DNA of 64,000 nt, taken from the NCBI RefSeq assembly GCF_011745365.1, contig NW_024468912.1, forward strand, positions 2,418,001 to 2,482,000, given 5' to 3'. The notes under the pieces are model-generated. The model had not been told where the DNA came from. It did not search any database and worked only from the letters and a program-made list of their open reading frames with translations. Source of the DNA: Cryphonectria parasitica EP155 (lineage: Eukaryota; Ascomycota; Sordariomycetes; Diaporthales; Cryphonectriaceae). The translations under genes were made by a program, and so were the position numbers. Positions 20,641 through 34,457 of the stretch are shown here, piece by piece; position 1 is the first letter of the stretch; each line of letters begins with the position of its first letter.

Positions 20641-22560
20641 TATACTAGTTCTCAATATTACTATCTTTATCTTTCTTAGATAGTATTGAATATAGAGATT
20701 AAGAAAAAGTATTAGCTATAGAATTCTTTAATCTGGGAATATATTTAATAATAAAATTAAATATCTTAATTATTGCTATTTATTTATTCAGAAGAGTATT
20801 AGATATATTATTCATTTCTTTATTAAATTAATTTATTAGAATGCAAGTATCAGTTTCCAGAATGAAATAGCAATTATAAAGATACTGCTGAAGAGATTAT
20901 AGAGCACAGAGAATAGCATAATACTCTTTCTTAATAGCATCATATTTCTATATTACAACTATTCAGATTCTGCTAATAAAATATACTAGCTTTCATTTAT
21001 TCTCTACTATCTATATTAGTACAGCACTCTAGCTTAATAAGCTTGCATCTATTATAAGAACAATCTTTCCAGTATTAGTATTATAATTAATTGAAATAAT
21101 AACTGAATAAGATGTAAGTATTCGAATAAATATAATAATAGCTTCTTTCTATTCCTTCTCTCATCTCTATACAACATCTTTCTTGAGAAGATTATAAAAT
21201 AATTGAATAATAATTGCAAAATTCCAAATCCAAGCTGCATAATAAATAATTAATTCAATGAAAAAGCGAACATCTTTGATATTCTTGCATTCTATTCAGA
21301 CTAGAAGCTTTTTCATCTTTCTATTCTAAGATTATTATTTACTGAAACTGATAATATAATTAACTATATTAACTTTTACTTAGCATTATTCTAACTTAAA
21401 TACTGAGATTATAGCTTTAGCTAGCTCTGTATTTACAAGAATCTTATTAAGATTTCCGATATATTTAGCAATATATCTATATATTTCGGAAAAGCTTAGA
21501 ACTTCTTCATTTCTATAAATTATTATAGAACTATAAATAGAAATATTATCAAAAAAAGGCTAGTATATATAAGAAATAAGATTATATAGAAATCTAATTA
21601 TTATTCTTATAAACTAAGCAATAGAATTAATAATATTTTAGAATAAAGTATATATTCTGAATAAGCTTAAGAGTATTAAGAAGATTATTATATTTCTGCT
21701 ATTAGAATACAGTTGTACTTAGTTATATTCAGAAAAAAAGTTAAGTAATAAAAGAATCTTGCATATAGTAAACTCTTCTAAGAATTCATCTAAAGCAGGC
21801 AGCATGAAAGCATTCTTAAAGCTATACTTGTTATATTTTTGAGTATTATTAATTAAATATAAGCTATTATTCTTTTTAATAATAAGAAATTAGTTATTTC
21901 TGTATAATATATAGCTTTTCTTAATGATCTTCTGCTTAATATATTATTTCAGAAGCTTTATTAGCTTTAGCTTAAGAGTATTAAGGATTGAAATATGCTT
22001 TGCTTGAAAAATCTTATAAGATATAATTCTGATTTCTTACAAGAAAGCTACTTTCTCAATAATCTTTTTAATCTTAATAAAGTTTTATATAAGAGCTTTG
22101 ATTCTATTTCTCAATATATATTTGAATATTTCCTTCTTAGCTTTAGAAAACCCTTTATAGTTTTTCTCTTGCATAGCAGCTTACTAGTTAGATCTTAGAT
22201 ACTAATTAGGATTCAGATTGCTAAATTTGGATTTAATTCACTTATCATACTTAATAAGCTTTGTGAATTGCTGAGCTTATCTTATCTTCTCAATCTTAGC
22301 AAGCTTTTATTCGATTATTTCTTCTGATACTAAATTATTAGGCTGGGAATTATTAATTAGCTTAATCTTCTTGTTTTTGAGCTTATAAAGAGTATTAATC
22401 AAGCTTAAAACATCTTTTCTTTTCTTTCTTATATAATATAACTAGCATAAATAGCGCTGGCTGCTGTGTATTCTATACAGATAAGACTCTCAAGTTGCTT
22501 CTTCCTTATTTACTATAGAGCAATTCTCCTTCAACTTTCTTCCCATCAGTTCTACTATTA
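20641..22560 (-). pseudogene. Element D reverse transcriptase and RNase H
   Basis: RT entered at about 22560. The stretch at about 21990-21500 contains FLIIKKNNSLYLIN, KNAFMLPALDEFLEEF, and an active-site box near 21560 reading PFFDNISIYSS where FIDDI or FLDDI is expected, so one Asp is Asn. The 21240-21052 in-frame open fragment begins MQLGFGILQLLFNYFII, the connection into RNase H. This RT is clearly of another lineage than family A (box ending SIYSS instead of LIYSR). Gln-type stops throughout. Confidence 0.7.
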
Positions 22561-22899
22561 ACTTATTTATAATAGCTGCAATATCTTATTCAGATATGAA
22601 CATCATAGCTATATCTCTCTTTTTCAATAATACTTACTCTAGAATAATTTCTTTGCTGATAGCTCTATATTCCTCAGAATAGCTGCTAGCATTCAGTTTT
22701 TTGATATAATTCTGTATAAATTCTTCTCTTTAAGAAGTTTCTAACTGCTAATTGTAGTAATTAGTTATACTTCTCTAAAGGCAAAGCTTATATAAAGAAA
22801 TCTGAGAATAAAGTAATTAAAGAAAAGCTTGATTTGTATTATAAACAGTATTTCTAATAGTATAGAATAATTTAGCAATATTAATCTATTATTAATAAT

Positions 22900-24400
22900 A
22901 TAGAATATTATTTATTTAAAGAAGCTATTATAGAAAATATTAGTTTTAAGAATTCTAATAAGCGCTATATCTAATCCATTGTATATATATAAGATAATAT
23001 TCGATATTAGTATATAAAATAAGCGTATGCTTGAATATAGAGAGAGAGCTATTAAGCTTATTTCAGTATCTGTATTCAGCATTGCTTATACAGATTTATT
23101 CTCTTTATCTTTCAGCTATAGAGGAATATATGCTACTAGAGCAATGCTTCTATCTCGGATGCTGCTAAGAGCAATTATAGAAGCTGTTACAGAAGGAAAT
23201 GAGGATTTATTAAAAGCTTGAATTATATTAATAGTAAGCTTAATATAGCTAGATTTAGTAATAAGAGATAAAGCTTAAACTATAAATAGTTAAGCTAGTT
23301 TCGAAAGATATTCAGTAATATTCCGAGTATTAATAATCTAATTATTAATAAGCTCTTCAAGCTAAGAAAGCATCGAGATTTCGGATTTATATTGCAATGA
23401 ATTAGCTGATTTAGCAATATCTATCTTATGCAGGTTTGAGCTAGTTTAATTGTTGAGATTAACAACTTTTCGAGCTTTAAAGCTAATTTCTTGAAGATTG
23501 TAAATTAGATAAGCTTTCCATCCTAGTAATATAACTATTATCTCTCAGTCTGAGATCTTTAATAAATAATCTAGAAACTGATTTAGAAGCTTATTTCTAA
23601 TAGCTTGAACTGTTAGCTTTCTGTTTAGATTATTGAATTGCTTGTTAGATTTCTCTAGTTCAATATTCCCGAAATATATAGAAATCTCAACAGTTCTTAT
23701 ACTTGCATCTTCTTCAATCTTATTATCATCATATTCAGCCTTTCTAATACAGCGCTTCTTTGCTTTATTTACATTTATCTAAGCTTAAACAAGCTTAATA
23801 CTTATAGCATTAATACTGAGAAGCTTTAGTAGATATAGTTCAGCTTGAGCTAGAATAAGATATAACTTCTCTATTTGAATCTTACTAGTATTGCTAAGAA
23901 TCTCAATATTATTAATTCTATACTAATTATTATATCTGAGAATAGAATTAGTCTCTTTCTATAATATCTTATTCTTAGCTATTTTAAAATCTTTATACTA
24001 TTTCTTATTCTTTTGAATCAAGCTAATATATTAAGAAATTCAAGAATTCTCAATATTCTTTAGCTGCTAATTCTTATAAAGATCAAGAATTAAACGAATT
24101 ATACTGCTTTTGGAATTATCTTGAATAGATATAATCTAGCTATATAATACTAATTTTAATCTAGAATTCAGAAACTCTAAGCAATTACTAAGATATTATT
24201 CTAGCTTCACTAATACTAGAATATAGCAAATACTATAATTCATAATAGTACAGAGTTCTATATATTTATAAGCTTTATAGAACTTCAATCTATAGCTGTA
24301 GCATTTATGCAGAGTTCCGTTCTTCTTTAGAATTTCATTAATCTTCGCTTGCTATACTTCAGAGTATTGCTTCTTCTTATTCTCCAAACTTATATAAGTA
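22900..24400 (-). pseudogene. Element D pre-protease region and aspartic protease
   Basis: Minus-strand frame. From about 24000 to 23330 a helical, Lys/Leu-rich segment includes LVQAQINVNKAKKRC. The protease follows at about 23220-23030: AYIPL-stop-LKDKENKSV-stop-AMLNTDTEISLIA, where MLDTGxEISLI is expected; catalytic Asp is Asn and Gly is Asp. Two open frames overlapping here on the plus strand (23027-23221 and its mirror in E at 31188-31382) are antisense shadows. Between about 22900 and 22560 the frame continues into RT without a recognised domain. Confidence 0.6.
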
Positions 24401-26345
24401 ATACTTATCTGCAAGAAATTTATATTCTTCTAAGAAGAATTTCTTATAGAAATAGTTTAGAAATGCTTAATTAATTATAAGATCTTCTATAAAGCTTTAA
24501 TTTAGTTATATAAAATATTCTATATTTATTTAAAAGTATTAGTTTGCAGCTTTAAGGATTTTGCTATTGCAATTTAATTAATACAGAATTGCTTTATTAT
24601 TGAAGCTAACTGATTATATTCTTAATTGCTCTTCTAAATAGATTCAGCTTTCAAAATCTGCTTAATTAGTTCAAGCTAAGCTTGCTAATTATAAATTAAT
24701 TATTAAGATAGTTAATAATATAATAGCTCTATTGCTTATTCTAACAAGTTTATTAGTTAACTAGAAGTATTATATATTAGATATAAAATAGAAATAAGCT
24801 ATATCTAATTAAGAATTAGCTAAGATGAAAATATAGAAGAATCTTGGAATTAAGCTTATTAATAAAGTTAAAGATTAGTAATATTAAAAGCAAATTAGTT
24901 TTGAATCTTTTTCTGAAATACTTTACAATAAACCTTCAATAGCTTTTCCATAAAGTAAAGCTACTTCTTATTGCTAATATTTTCAGCAGTAATACTATAA
25001 TCAGCTTAGAAGTACTTAATTCAGATTAAAAAGAGCTTTATCTATGCTTCTGCTACAGATTAATTATCTCTGATCTTAAAATAAATAAGAGCATTATTAT
25101 AGTTTATAATAAATAATTAGAAGCTAGCAGTATTAATAATAAAATAATTATTAATAATATTCAGATGCTTCTGCTTGGAAATATATGCTTGGAAATAATT
25201 TCAAGAGCAATAAGCAATTAATAATTGCTTTTTCTATTTATTTCAAGTTTTGATATTTGTAGTAAATCTTTTCATTTCTTCAGTAATAATTATATCTGCA
25301 TAGAAGCTTTTCATAAAGTTAAATGCTTAAGTATTATTAATTTCTTTAATCTGATGCTATCAATTGAATTGCTTTAGTTATAAGGAGATTTTTATACAAG
25401 CAAACAATATTAATCTACTACTAGCAAGCTTACTATAAAAAGGGAATCTAAAGTTCTAATTATAATAATTATTAGCTAAATAATCAGCTGAACTAAGTAT
25501 CTAATTGGAAAAGCTTTCAGATATAAAAGCTATCTTCTCTCTTGATTATTGCTTCCTCCAATATTTCTTTGCTTTTCTAATTCGAGATTTTTGAATTAAG
25601 AATACTACAGCTGGAATATCTTTTATATCCTGCAGAAGATAATATTATAAAAATTAAAAGAGTTTAGATGCTTAAAAGAGATTTAGTTTATAAGTAGAGC
25701 ATATATAAGATTTATTTTATAATGAATAATAAGAAATTAAATTAACTATTCTGTGCTATATTAGGATTTTCTTTATTAATAATTCTGCTAATTAATAGAA
25801 ATATTTCTGATTAGATATAAAGTATTAATTAAAGTTTAATATCAGATAATATTATTATAATTCTTAATCTCTATTTCTTATATATACTAATAATTTCTTA
25901 TTTTTATCTTTTTATATTCTTTGCTTTTGAAATAATATAATTAGCAAGCTTTTAATTTAAAGGATTAATATAGCTAGATATATTTAGATAAAGTATACTA
26001 ATTGAATTATTATAAGAAATATAGATCTTATTAATTATACTACTTTTTTCTATAGAGTATTATTTATTAAAAGCATTTTACTTTATAATTTAATTATAAA
26101 TCTATATTCAATATAATTAAACTTTCTGCTGCAGCTTATATAGATTTAAGCTATATTAGCTTCTGTATAGAATTATTAATTAATATAAGAAATATTAGAA
26201 AAAGGAATTCATTTCTTCATAATATTAGCTTGCAAGCTTAATATATTATTTACTAGCTTATAATTAGAACTTATATTATTCCTTCTCTATTCATTCATTT
26301 CCCTTCTATAAGAAATCTTAAGTATAATTTAGAGTTTAGATATAA
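24401..26345 (-). pseudogene. Element D gag
   Basis: Colinear with the intact gag of C (4800-6676). Nearly every C or G that distinguishes the two is T or A here, which makes this the best internal measure of RIP in the window. The region 24401-24950 corresponds to C 4800-5293. D has about 60 extra bases near 24910-24970 relative to C. No open frame of useful length remains. Confidence 0.7.
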
Positions 26346-26519
26346 TATATAGCTTATTATATAAGCATAATAAATAAAGAAAATAAAAGAGCTTAGCAGA
26401 GAAAAAGAGTATGCTTATTTATAAGATAAACTTGCTGCTCTTACTGATTCTTATAAACTATAATGCAAATAGCTCTGAGCTACTAGCTTAAATAGCTAAA
26501 TTCATACTTACTGTATCAT

Positions 26520-26842
26520 TGAACTAGAACTAAAGTGCTATTGCTCTTGAAAGAAAAAGGAACAAATAGCTGCTGAAGCAATAGATAAGAGCTTATACAA
26601 TCCAAGCGTATCTGTACAGATAAGAACAGCAAACTAAGGCTATATAGATGCAAGAACAGAGTGAAAAATCTGTCTTAGATCTGTCCAAAGGGTTTAAAAA
26701 TTGAAAGGAAGAGAAAGGATGCTTTTTTTTTTTTTTCTATAGCTAAAGAATTTGAAAAGTGAGTGGTATCCTTTATATATATGAGAACCCTTAACCCACT
26801 ATACTTCATATCTCACAGACTACCACCCTAGCCACCACAATA
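26520..26842 (-). repeat. Element D 5' LTR
   Basis: 323 bp, starting TGAACTAG and ending CACAATA, followed by TSD ATGC (26843-26846). Carries the poly-T variant at about 26723-26736. Confidence 0.85.
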
Positions 26843-26846
26843 ATGC

Positions 26847-27568
26847 TTACTTTCTTTTTTATAAGAAAAGCAGTATAGCAGAGAAACTTGTATATATATT
26901 TCTTAGAATGATTATTGCTAACTATAGTATATTAGAAGAAGTAATTTCTAATAGAAATAAAAAGTTTAATTGAAAGTTTTGAATTTTGCTTATAAAATAG
27001 CTTAGAATATATTATAAAATATTTATAATATTTCATTTACAAATAAATAAATAAATAAAAAGAATAAATTAAATTATTAAATAATATCTTCAATACTATA
27101 TTAATTAGAAACAGAATAATTGAATTAATCTATTGCTTCTTATATAGTTTGCTTATAATAGCGCAGATATAAGTATAATAAAGAAATTATTATTCTTTAT
27201 ATTCTACAGATATAATCTAATAGCTTATTATAAAGTATTGCTAAAAGCAGATATAGAAGCTGCAGATAAAAGAATTAAGAAGATTAAAAAAGTTTAGAAG
27301 AAATTCTAATTAGAATTATAATTCGTTTAGAAATGAATAATACAGTATACAAATTCCAAAAGGATTAAAGGATTAATTCTATAGAAGGAAAATAAGATTT
27401 ATCTATTTCGGAAAAATATCAAAATAACTAGATCTAGCAATAAACTTGATTATAAGAAGTTAGGATTATTCAAAATCTTGCAATAGATTTTCTCAGTTAA
27501 TTACGAGTTAGTACTACTTTATAAGATAAGAATATATCTGATTTTCTATACTTTACTACTAGAACTAG
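26847..27568 (+). pseudogene. Element B pol, integrase C-terminal region to chromodomain start
   Basis: Continuation of B after element D. Its first bases (CTTACTTTCTTTTTTATAAG) match G at 55470 onward. It ends in CTAG at 27565-27568, where E is inserted just before the chromodomain. Many Gln-type stops. The rest of B is not found in the window. Confidence 0.75.
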
Positions 27569-27889
27569 TGTTGTGGTAGCCAGGGTGGTAGTTCGTAAGA
27601 CATGGAGTACAGTAGGTTAAGAGTTCTCATACATATAAAGGATACTACCTACTTTTCAAATTCTTTAGCTATAGAAAAAAAAAAAAAGCATTCTTTCTCT
27701 TCCTTTCAATTTTGAACTCTTTAAACAGATCTAAGATAGATTTTTCACCTTATTCTTGCATTTATATAGCCTTAGTTTGCTGTTCTCATCTGTATAAGCA
27801 TGCTTGGATTATATAAGCTCTTGCTCATTGCTTCAGCAGCTATTTATTCCTTTTTCTTTCGAAAGCAATAGCGCTCTAGTTCTGATTCA
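27569..27889 (+). repeat. Element E 5' LTR
   Basis: 321 bp, TGTTGTGGTAGCC to GTTCTGATTCA. The poly-A run near 27670-27685 is the complement of the poly-T variant in D. Left flank CTAG. Confidence 0.85.
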
Positions 27890-28059
27890 ATAGTGCAATA
27901 AGTATAGACTTAGCTGTTCAAGCTGGTAGCTCAGAGCTGTTTGCATTACAGTTTGTAAGGATTAGTAAGAGCAGCAAGTTTATTCTATAGATAAGTATAC
28001 TCTTTTTCTCTGCTAAGCTCTTTTATTTCCTTTATCTATTATGCTTATATAATAAGCTG

Positions 28060-29480
28060 TATATTATATCTGAATTCTAAATCATGCTTGAAATCTCTTG
28101 TAAAAAAGAGATAGATGGATAGAGAAGGAGTAGTATAAGTTCTAATTATAAGCTAATGAATAATATATTAAGCTTGCAAGCTAATATTACAAAGAAATGA
28201 ATTTCTTTTTCCAATATTTCTTATATTAATTAATAATTCTATATAGAAGCTGATATAGCTTAGATTTATATAAGCTGCAGCAGAAAGTTTAATTATATTA
28301 GATATAAATTTATAATTAAATTATAAAGTAAAATGCTTTTAATAAATAATATTCTACAGAGAAAAATAATATAATTAATAAGATCTATACTTCTTGCAAT
28401 AATTTAATTAGCATACTCTATCTGAATATATTTAGCTATATTAATTCTTTAGATTAAAAGCTTGCTAATTATATTATTTCAAAAGTAAAAAATATAAAAA
28501 GATAAAAATAAGAAACTATTAATATATATAAGAAATAGAAATTAAGAATTATAATAATATTATTCAATATTAAACTTTAATTAATACTTTATATTTAGTT
28601 AGAAATACTTTTATTAATTAGCAGAACTATTAATAAAGAAAATCCTAGTATAATACAGAATAATTAATTTAATTTCTTATTATTTATTATAAAATAGATC
28701 TTATATATACTTTACTTACAGATTGAATTTCTTTTAAGTATCTAAACTTTCTTAATCTTTATAATATTGTTTTCTGCAGAATATAGAAAGCATTTCAGCT
28801 ATAGCGCTTTTAATTCAAGAATCTTGAATCAGAAAAGCAAAGAAATATTAGAGAAAATAATAATTAAAAGAGAAGATAGCTTTTATATCTAAGAGCTCTT
28901 TTAATTAGATACTTAGTTTAGCTAATTATTTAGCTAATAATTACTATAATCAGAACTTTAGATTTCTTTTCTATAGTAAGCTTGCTAGTAGTAAGTTGAT
29001 ATTATTTGCTTGTATGAAAGTTTTCTTATAGCTGAAGCAATTTAACTAATAATATTAGATTAAAGAGATTAATAATATTTAAGCATTTAACTTTATGAAA
29101 AGCTTCTATATAAATATAATTATTACTAGAGAAGTAAAGAGATTCATTATAAGCGCTAAAACTTGAAATGAATAGAAGAAGCAACTATTAATTGCTTATT
29201 GCTCTTGAAATTATTTTCAGATATATATTCTCAAGCAGAAGCGCCTGAATATTATTAACAATCATTTCATTACTAATACTGCTAGCTTCTAATTATTTAT
29301 TATAGATTATAATAATGCTCTTATTCATTTTAAGATTAGAGATAGTTAATCTGTAGCAGAAGTATGAATAAAGCTTTTTTTAATCTGAATCAAGTGCTTT
29401 TAAGCTAATTATAATATTACTGCTGAAAGTATTAGTAACAAGAAATAGCTTTATCTTATAAAAAAGCTATTAAAGATTTA
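28060..29480 (+). pseudogene. Element E gag
   Basis: Plus-strand counterpart of the C and D gag, recognisable by alignment with C 6690-5294 (for example the CTTTATGAAAAGCTTCTATA stretch near 29090 against the NFMKGFCSD coding region of C). No long frame is open. Confidence 0.6.
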
Positions 29481-31149
29481 TTATAAAGCATTTTAGAAGA
29501 AGATTTAAGATTAATTTGCTTTTAATATTATTAATCTTCAACTTTATTAATAAGCTTAATTCCAAGATTCTTTTATACTTTCACTTCAGCTAGTTCTTAA
29601 CTAGATATAGCTTATTTCTATTTCATATTCAATATATAATACTCTCAGTTAACTAATAAACTTATTAAAATAAGCAATAAAGCTATTATACTATTAATTG
29701 CTTTAATAATTAATTTATAATTAGCAAGCTTAGCTTGAATTAACTAAGTAAATCTTAAAAACTAAATCTGCTTAAAAAAGTAATTAAGAATATAATTAAT
29801 TAGCTTTAATAATAAAACAATTCTATATTAATTAAATTGCAATAGTAAAATTCTTAAAGCTATAAACTAATATTCTCAGATAAATATAAAATATCTTATA
29901 TAATCAAATCAAAGCTTTATAGAAGATCTTATAATTAATCAGATATTTCTAAACTATTTCTGCAAGAAATTCTTCTTAAAGAAATGCAAATTTCTTACAA
30001 ATAAGTATTATTTATATAAGTTCAGAGAATAAAGAGAAGCAGTATTCTGAAGCATAGCAAGCGGAGATTAATGAAATTCTAAAGAAGAATGAAACTCTAT
30101 ATAGATATTATAGCTATAGATTGAAATTTTATAAAGCTTATAAATATATAGAATTCCGTATTATTATAAACTGTAGTATTTACTATGCTTTAGTATTAGC
30201 AAAGCTAGAATAGTATCTTAATAATTGCTTGGAATTTCTGAATTCTAGATTAAAATTAGTATTATATAATTAAATTATATTTGCTTAAAATAATTCCAAA
30301 AGCAATATAATCTGTTTAATTCTTAATCTTTATAAGAATTAGTAGCTAAAGAGTATTAAGAATTCTTGAATCTTTTGATATATTAGCTTGATTTAAGAGA
30401 ATAAGAAATAGTATAAAGATTCTAAGATAGCTAAGAATAAGATATTATAAGAAGAAACTAATCTCATTTTCAGATATAATAATTAGTATAGAATTAATAA
30501 TATTGAGATTTTTAGCAATGCTAATGAGATTCAAGTAGGAAAGTTATATCTTATTTCAGCTTAAGCTGAATTATACTTATTAAAGCTTTTCAGCATTAAT
30601 GCTATAGGTATTAAGCTTATTCAAGCTCAGATAAATACAGATAAAGCAAAGAAGTATTATATTGAGAAGGCTGAGTATGATAATAGTGAGATTGAAGAAG
30701 ATGCAAGTATAAGAACTGTTGAGATTCCTATATATTTCGGAAATATTGAATTAGAAGAATTTAATAAATAATCTAACAATTTGAATAGAGAGCTAACAGT
30801 TCAAGCTATTAGTAATAAGCTTCTGAATCAGTTTCTAAACTACTTATTAAAGATTTTAAGCTAAGAAATGATAATTATATTACTAGAATGGAAAGCTTAT
30901 CTGATTTATAGTTTTCAAGAAGTTAGCTCTAAAGCTTGAAAAGTTATTAATTTTAATAATCAAACTAGCTTGAATCTATATAAGATAGATACTGCTGAAT
31001 TAGCTAATTTATTGCAATATAAATCTAAAATCTTAATACTTTTCTAGCTTAAAGAGCTTATTAATAGTTAGATTATTAATACTCAGAATATTACTAAGTA
31101 TTTTTTGAAACTAGCTTAATTATCTGCAGTTTAAGCTTTATTTCTTGTT

Positions 31150-34100
31150 GTTAAACCTAGCTATATTAAGCTTATTATTAATATAATTCAAGCTTTTAAC
31201 AAATCCTCATTTCCTTCTATAATAGCTTTTATAACTGCTCTCAGCAGCATTCGAGATAAAAGTATTACTTCAGTAGCATATATCCTTCTGCAGCTAAGAG
31301 ATAAAGAGAATAAATCTATATAAGCAATGCTGAATATAAATGCTGAAATAAGCTTAGTAGCTCTCTTTCTATATTTAAGCATGCACTTATTTTATATACT
31401 AATATCAAATATTATCTTATATATATATAATAAATTAGATATAGCACTTATTAAAATTCTTAAAACCAATATTTTCTATAGCAGCTTTTCTAAATAAGTA
31501 ATATTCTATATTATTAATAATAAATTAATATTGCTAAATTATTCTATATTATTAGAAATGCTATTTATAATATAAATCAAGCTTTTCTTTAATTACTCTA
31601 TTCTTGGATTTCTCTATACAAGCTTTGCTTTTGAAAAAGTATAACTGATTATTATAATTAGCAGTTAGAAACTTTTTAAAGGGAAGAATTCATACAGAAT
31701 CATACCAAGAAACTGAGTGCTAGTAGCTATTCTAAGAAATGCAGAGCTATTAGCAGAGAAGTTGTTCCAGAATGAGTATTGTTAAAAGAGAAAGATATAG
31801 CTATAATATTTATATCTGAATAAGATATTGCAGCTATTATGAATGAGTTAATAGTAGAATTGATGAGAAGGAAGTTGAAGAAGAGTTGCTCTATAATGAA
31901 TAAGGAAGAAGTAATTCAAGAGTCTTGCTTATATAGAATGCATAGCAGCTAGCGCTATTCATGCTAGCTATATTGTATAAGAAAGGAAAGAAAAGATATC
32001 TTAAGCTTAATTAATACTCTTTACAAGCTTAAAGATAAGAAGATTAAGCTAATTAATAATTTCTAGCTTAATAATTTAGTATTAAAAGGAATAATTAAAT
32101 GAAAGCTTATTAAGATTGAAGAGATAAAATAAGCTTAGCAATTTATAAAGCTTATTAAGTATAATAAGTAAATTAAATCCAAGTTCAGCAATCTGAATCC
32201 TGATTAGCATCTGAAACTTAACTAGTAAGCTGCTATATAAGAGAAAAACTGTAAAGAATTTTCTAAAGCTGAGAAGGAAATATTCAAATATATATTAAGA
32301 AACAAAATCAAAGCTCTTATATAGAACTTTACTAAGATTGGAAAAATTATTGAGAAAGTAGCTCTTTTACAAGAAATCAGAACTATACTCTATAAGATCT
32401 TTCAAGCAAAGCATATTTCAATCTTCAATACTCTTAAGCTAAAGCTAATAAAGCTTCTGAAATAATATATTAAATAAGAAATTATTAAGAAAAGCTATAT
32501 ATTATATAGAAATAATTAATTTCTTATTATTAAAAAGAATAATAGCTTATATCTGATTAATAATGCTTAAAAGTATAATAAGTATAGCTTCAAGAATGCT
32601 TTTATGCTGTTTGCTTCAGATGAATTCTTGGAAAAGTTTGCTATATACAAGATTCTTTTATTATTTAACTTCTTTTTCGAATATAATCAAGTATAACTGC
32701 ATTCTAATAACAAAGATATAATAATCTTTTTAATACTCTTAAGCTTATTCAGAATATATATTCTATTCCAGAATACTATTAATTCTATTGCTTAGTTTAT
32801 AAAAATAATAATTAGATTTCTATATAATCTTATTTCTTATATATATTAGCTTTTTCTTAATAATATTTCTATTTATAGTTCTATAATAATCTATAGAAAT
32901 GAAGAGATTTCGAGCTTTTTCGGAATATATAGATATATTGCTAAGTATATTAGAAATCTTAATAAGATTCTTATAAATATAGAGCTAGCTGAAGCTATAA
33001 TCTTAGCATTTAAATTAGAATAATGCTAAATGAAAGTTAATATAATTGATTATATTATTAGTTCCAGCGGATAATAATCTTAGAATAGAAAAATAGAAAA
33101 GCTTTTAGCTTGAATAGAATGCAAGAATATTAAAGATATCTGCTCTTTTATCGAATTAGTTATCTATTATGCAGCTTGAATTTGAAACTTTGCAATTATT
33201 ATTCAATTATTCTATAATCTTCTTAAGAAAGATATTGTATAAAAATGAGAAAAAGAATAAAAAGAAGCTATTACTATACTTATTTAAATACTTATATCTT
33301 ATTCAGTTATTATTTCAATTGATTATAATACTAATGCTAGAAAGATTATTCTTATAATAAATACAAGCTTGTTAAGCTGAAATGCTATATTAATACAGAT
33401 AGTAGAGAATAAATAAAAGCTAGCACATTTTATTAGTAAAATCTAAATAGTTGCAGTATAGAAGTATAATGCTACTAAGAGAAAGTATTGCGCTATTCTC
33501 TATGCTCTATAGTTTCTTTAGCAATATCTTTATAATTACTATTTTATTCTGAAAACTAATACTTGCATTCTAATAAACTAATTTAATAGAGGAATAAACA
33601 ATATACTTAATGCTCTTCTGAACAGATGAATAGCAGTAATTAAGATATTTGACTTTATTATCAAATATATTCTTGGATTAAAGAATTCTATAGCTAATAT
33701 TCTTTCTTAACTTTTATATTTAATGCTATTTAAGAAAAATAAAGATAGCAATATTAAGAACTAATATAATGCTTAGCTTAATAGTATAAACTTAGATAAA
33801 GCTAATCTAATATTACTGCTAAATCCAATTCTTTAGTAAATAGAATAATTGAAATAGTATATAGAGTTCTTATACTACAGAATTATTTTATTAAAACTCT
33901 TTAAGAAAGATTGCAAGAACTTCATAATAAAAGCATTAAAGCATCAAGTACTTAACTAAGCTCTGTAGCGCTATGCTAATGCGAAACTCTTATGCTAATG
34001 AATAATAGATAATTCTGATCTTTATTGCTGAATTATCAGAGAATATTATACTAAGTTTGAATATCGAGATCGAGATTCTATAATAGCTTATATCAAGTAA

Positions 34101-34457
34101 CTCTACTACTGGAGAGATCTTTGGACAGATATAGCTAATACTATCTCGGATTGCAAGAAATATATAAAGTTCGATCCAAAGATATAAAAGAAAGGAATGA
34201 TTCCAATCCTTTTAAATCAATTCTTTACAAGAATCAGCATTAATATTCAATATATAGCTAAGAATAGCGATTACAGATACCTTACAAAGGCTCGCTATAA
34301 CCTAATCAGCTATATGCTTGCAAGACTTTTCAAGAAAGCTATAGCTGCAGAAATAAGAAAGTTTATTTTGAAAGAAATCATTCTTATATTCAAATGCTCT
34401 CTCAAAATTACTATTGATAAAGAATTAGAAAACAAAGCTGAGATAGCTAAGACTATT
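31150..34457 (+). pseudogene. Element E pol (protease-RT-RNase H-integrase, truncated)
   Basis: Protease near 31180-31380 reads MLNINAEISLV for MLDTGxEISLV. The RT box near 32845-32885 reads FLNNISIYSS, so both Asp are Asn. The open fragment 33169-33357 begins MQLEFETLQLLFNYSII (RNase H connection). The integrase fragment 34197-34457 includes YRYLTKARYNLISYMLARLF and ENKAEIAKTI. The frame at 34197-34592 continues 45 codons past the junction into F, so its C-terminal part is an accidental fusion and not integrase. Confidence 0.7.

Larger units (their letters stand above)
3012..26842 (-). mobile_element. Element D, about 12-kb family D Ty3/gypsy copy with nested inserts
   Basis: Minus-strand LTR retrotransposon inserted in B, flanked by ATGC at 3008-3011 and 26843-26846. 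Its LTRs are 3012-3213 plus 7179-7301 (3', split by C) and 26520-26842 (5'). Removing C and A2 leaves about 12.3 kb, including insert X of about 3.1 kb. Order on the minus strand: 5' LTR, gag, protease, RT, RNase H, integrase, acidic/basic Pol tail, ORF3, 3' LTR. The whole copy is heavily RIP-mutated and contains no intact gene. Confidence 0.8.
27569..34457 (+). mobile_element. Element E, truncated family D copy in plus orientation
   Basis: Starts with a 321-bp 5' LTR (27569-27889) and runs through gag (about 28060-29480), pre-protease region, protease (about 31150-31400), RT and RNase H (about 31800-33700) and integrase, ending abruptly at 34457 inside the integrase core (AEIAKTI). It is the inverted counterpart of D 26842-19965, separated from it by only 726 bp. 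It is joined at 34457/34458 to element F in opposite orientation. RIP-mutated. Confidence 0.75.

Noticed and set aside
23027..23221. 64-codon plus-strand frame with a mirror copy at 31188-31382
   Set aside because: Conserved only because it is antisense to the protease region of family D, where the MLDTG-type motif is on the other strand.
19885..26500. AT-rich DNA considered as mitochondrial
   Set aside because: Contents are nuclear Ty3/gypsy elements, and the AT bias is explained by C-to-T and G-to-A change relative to element C.
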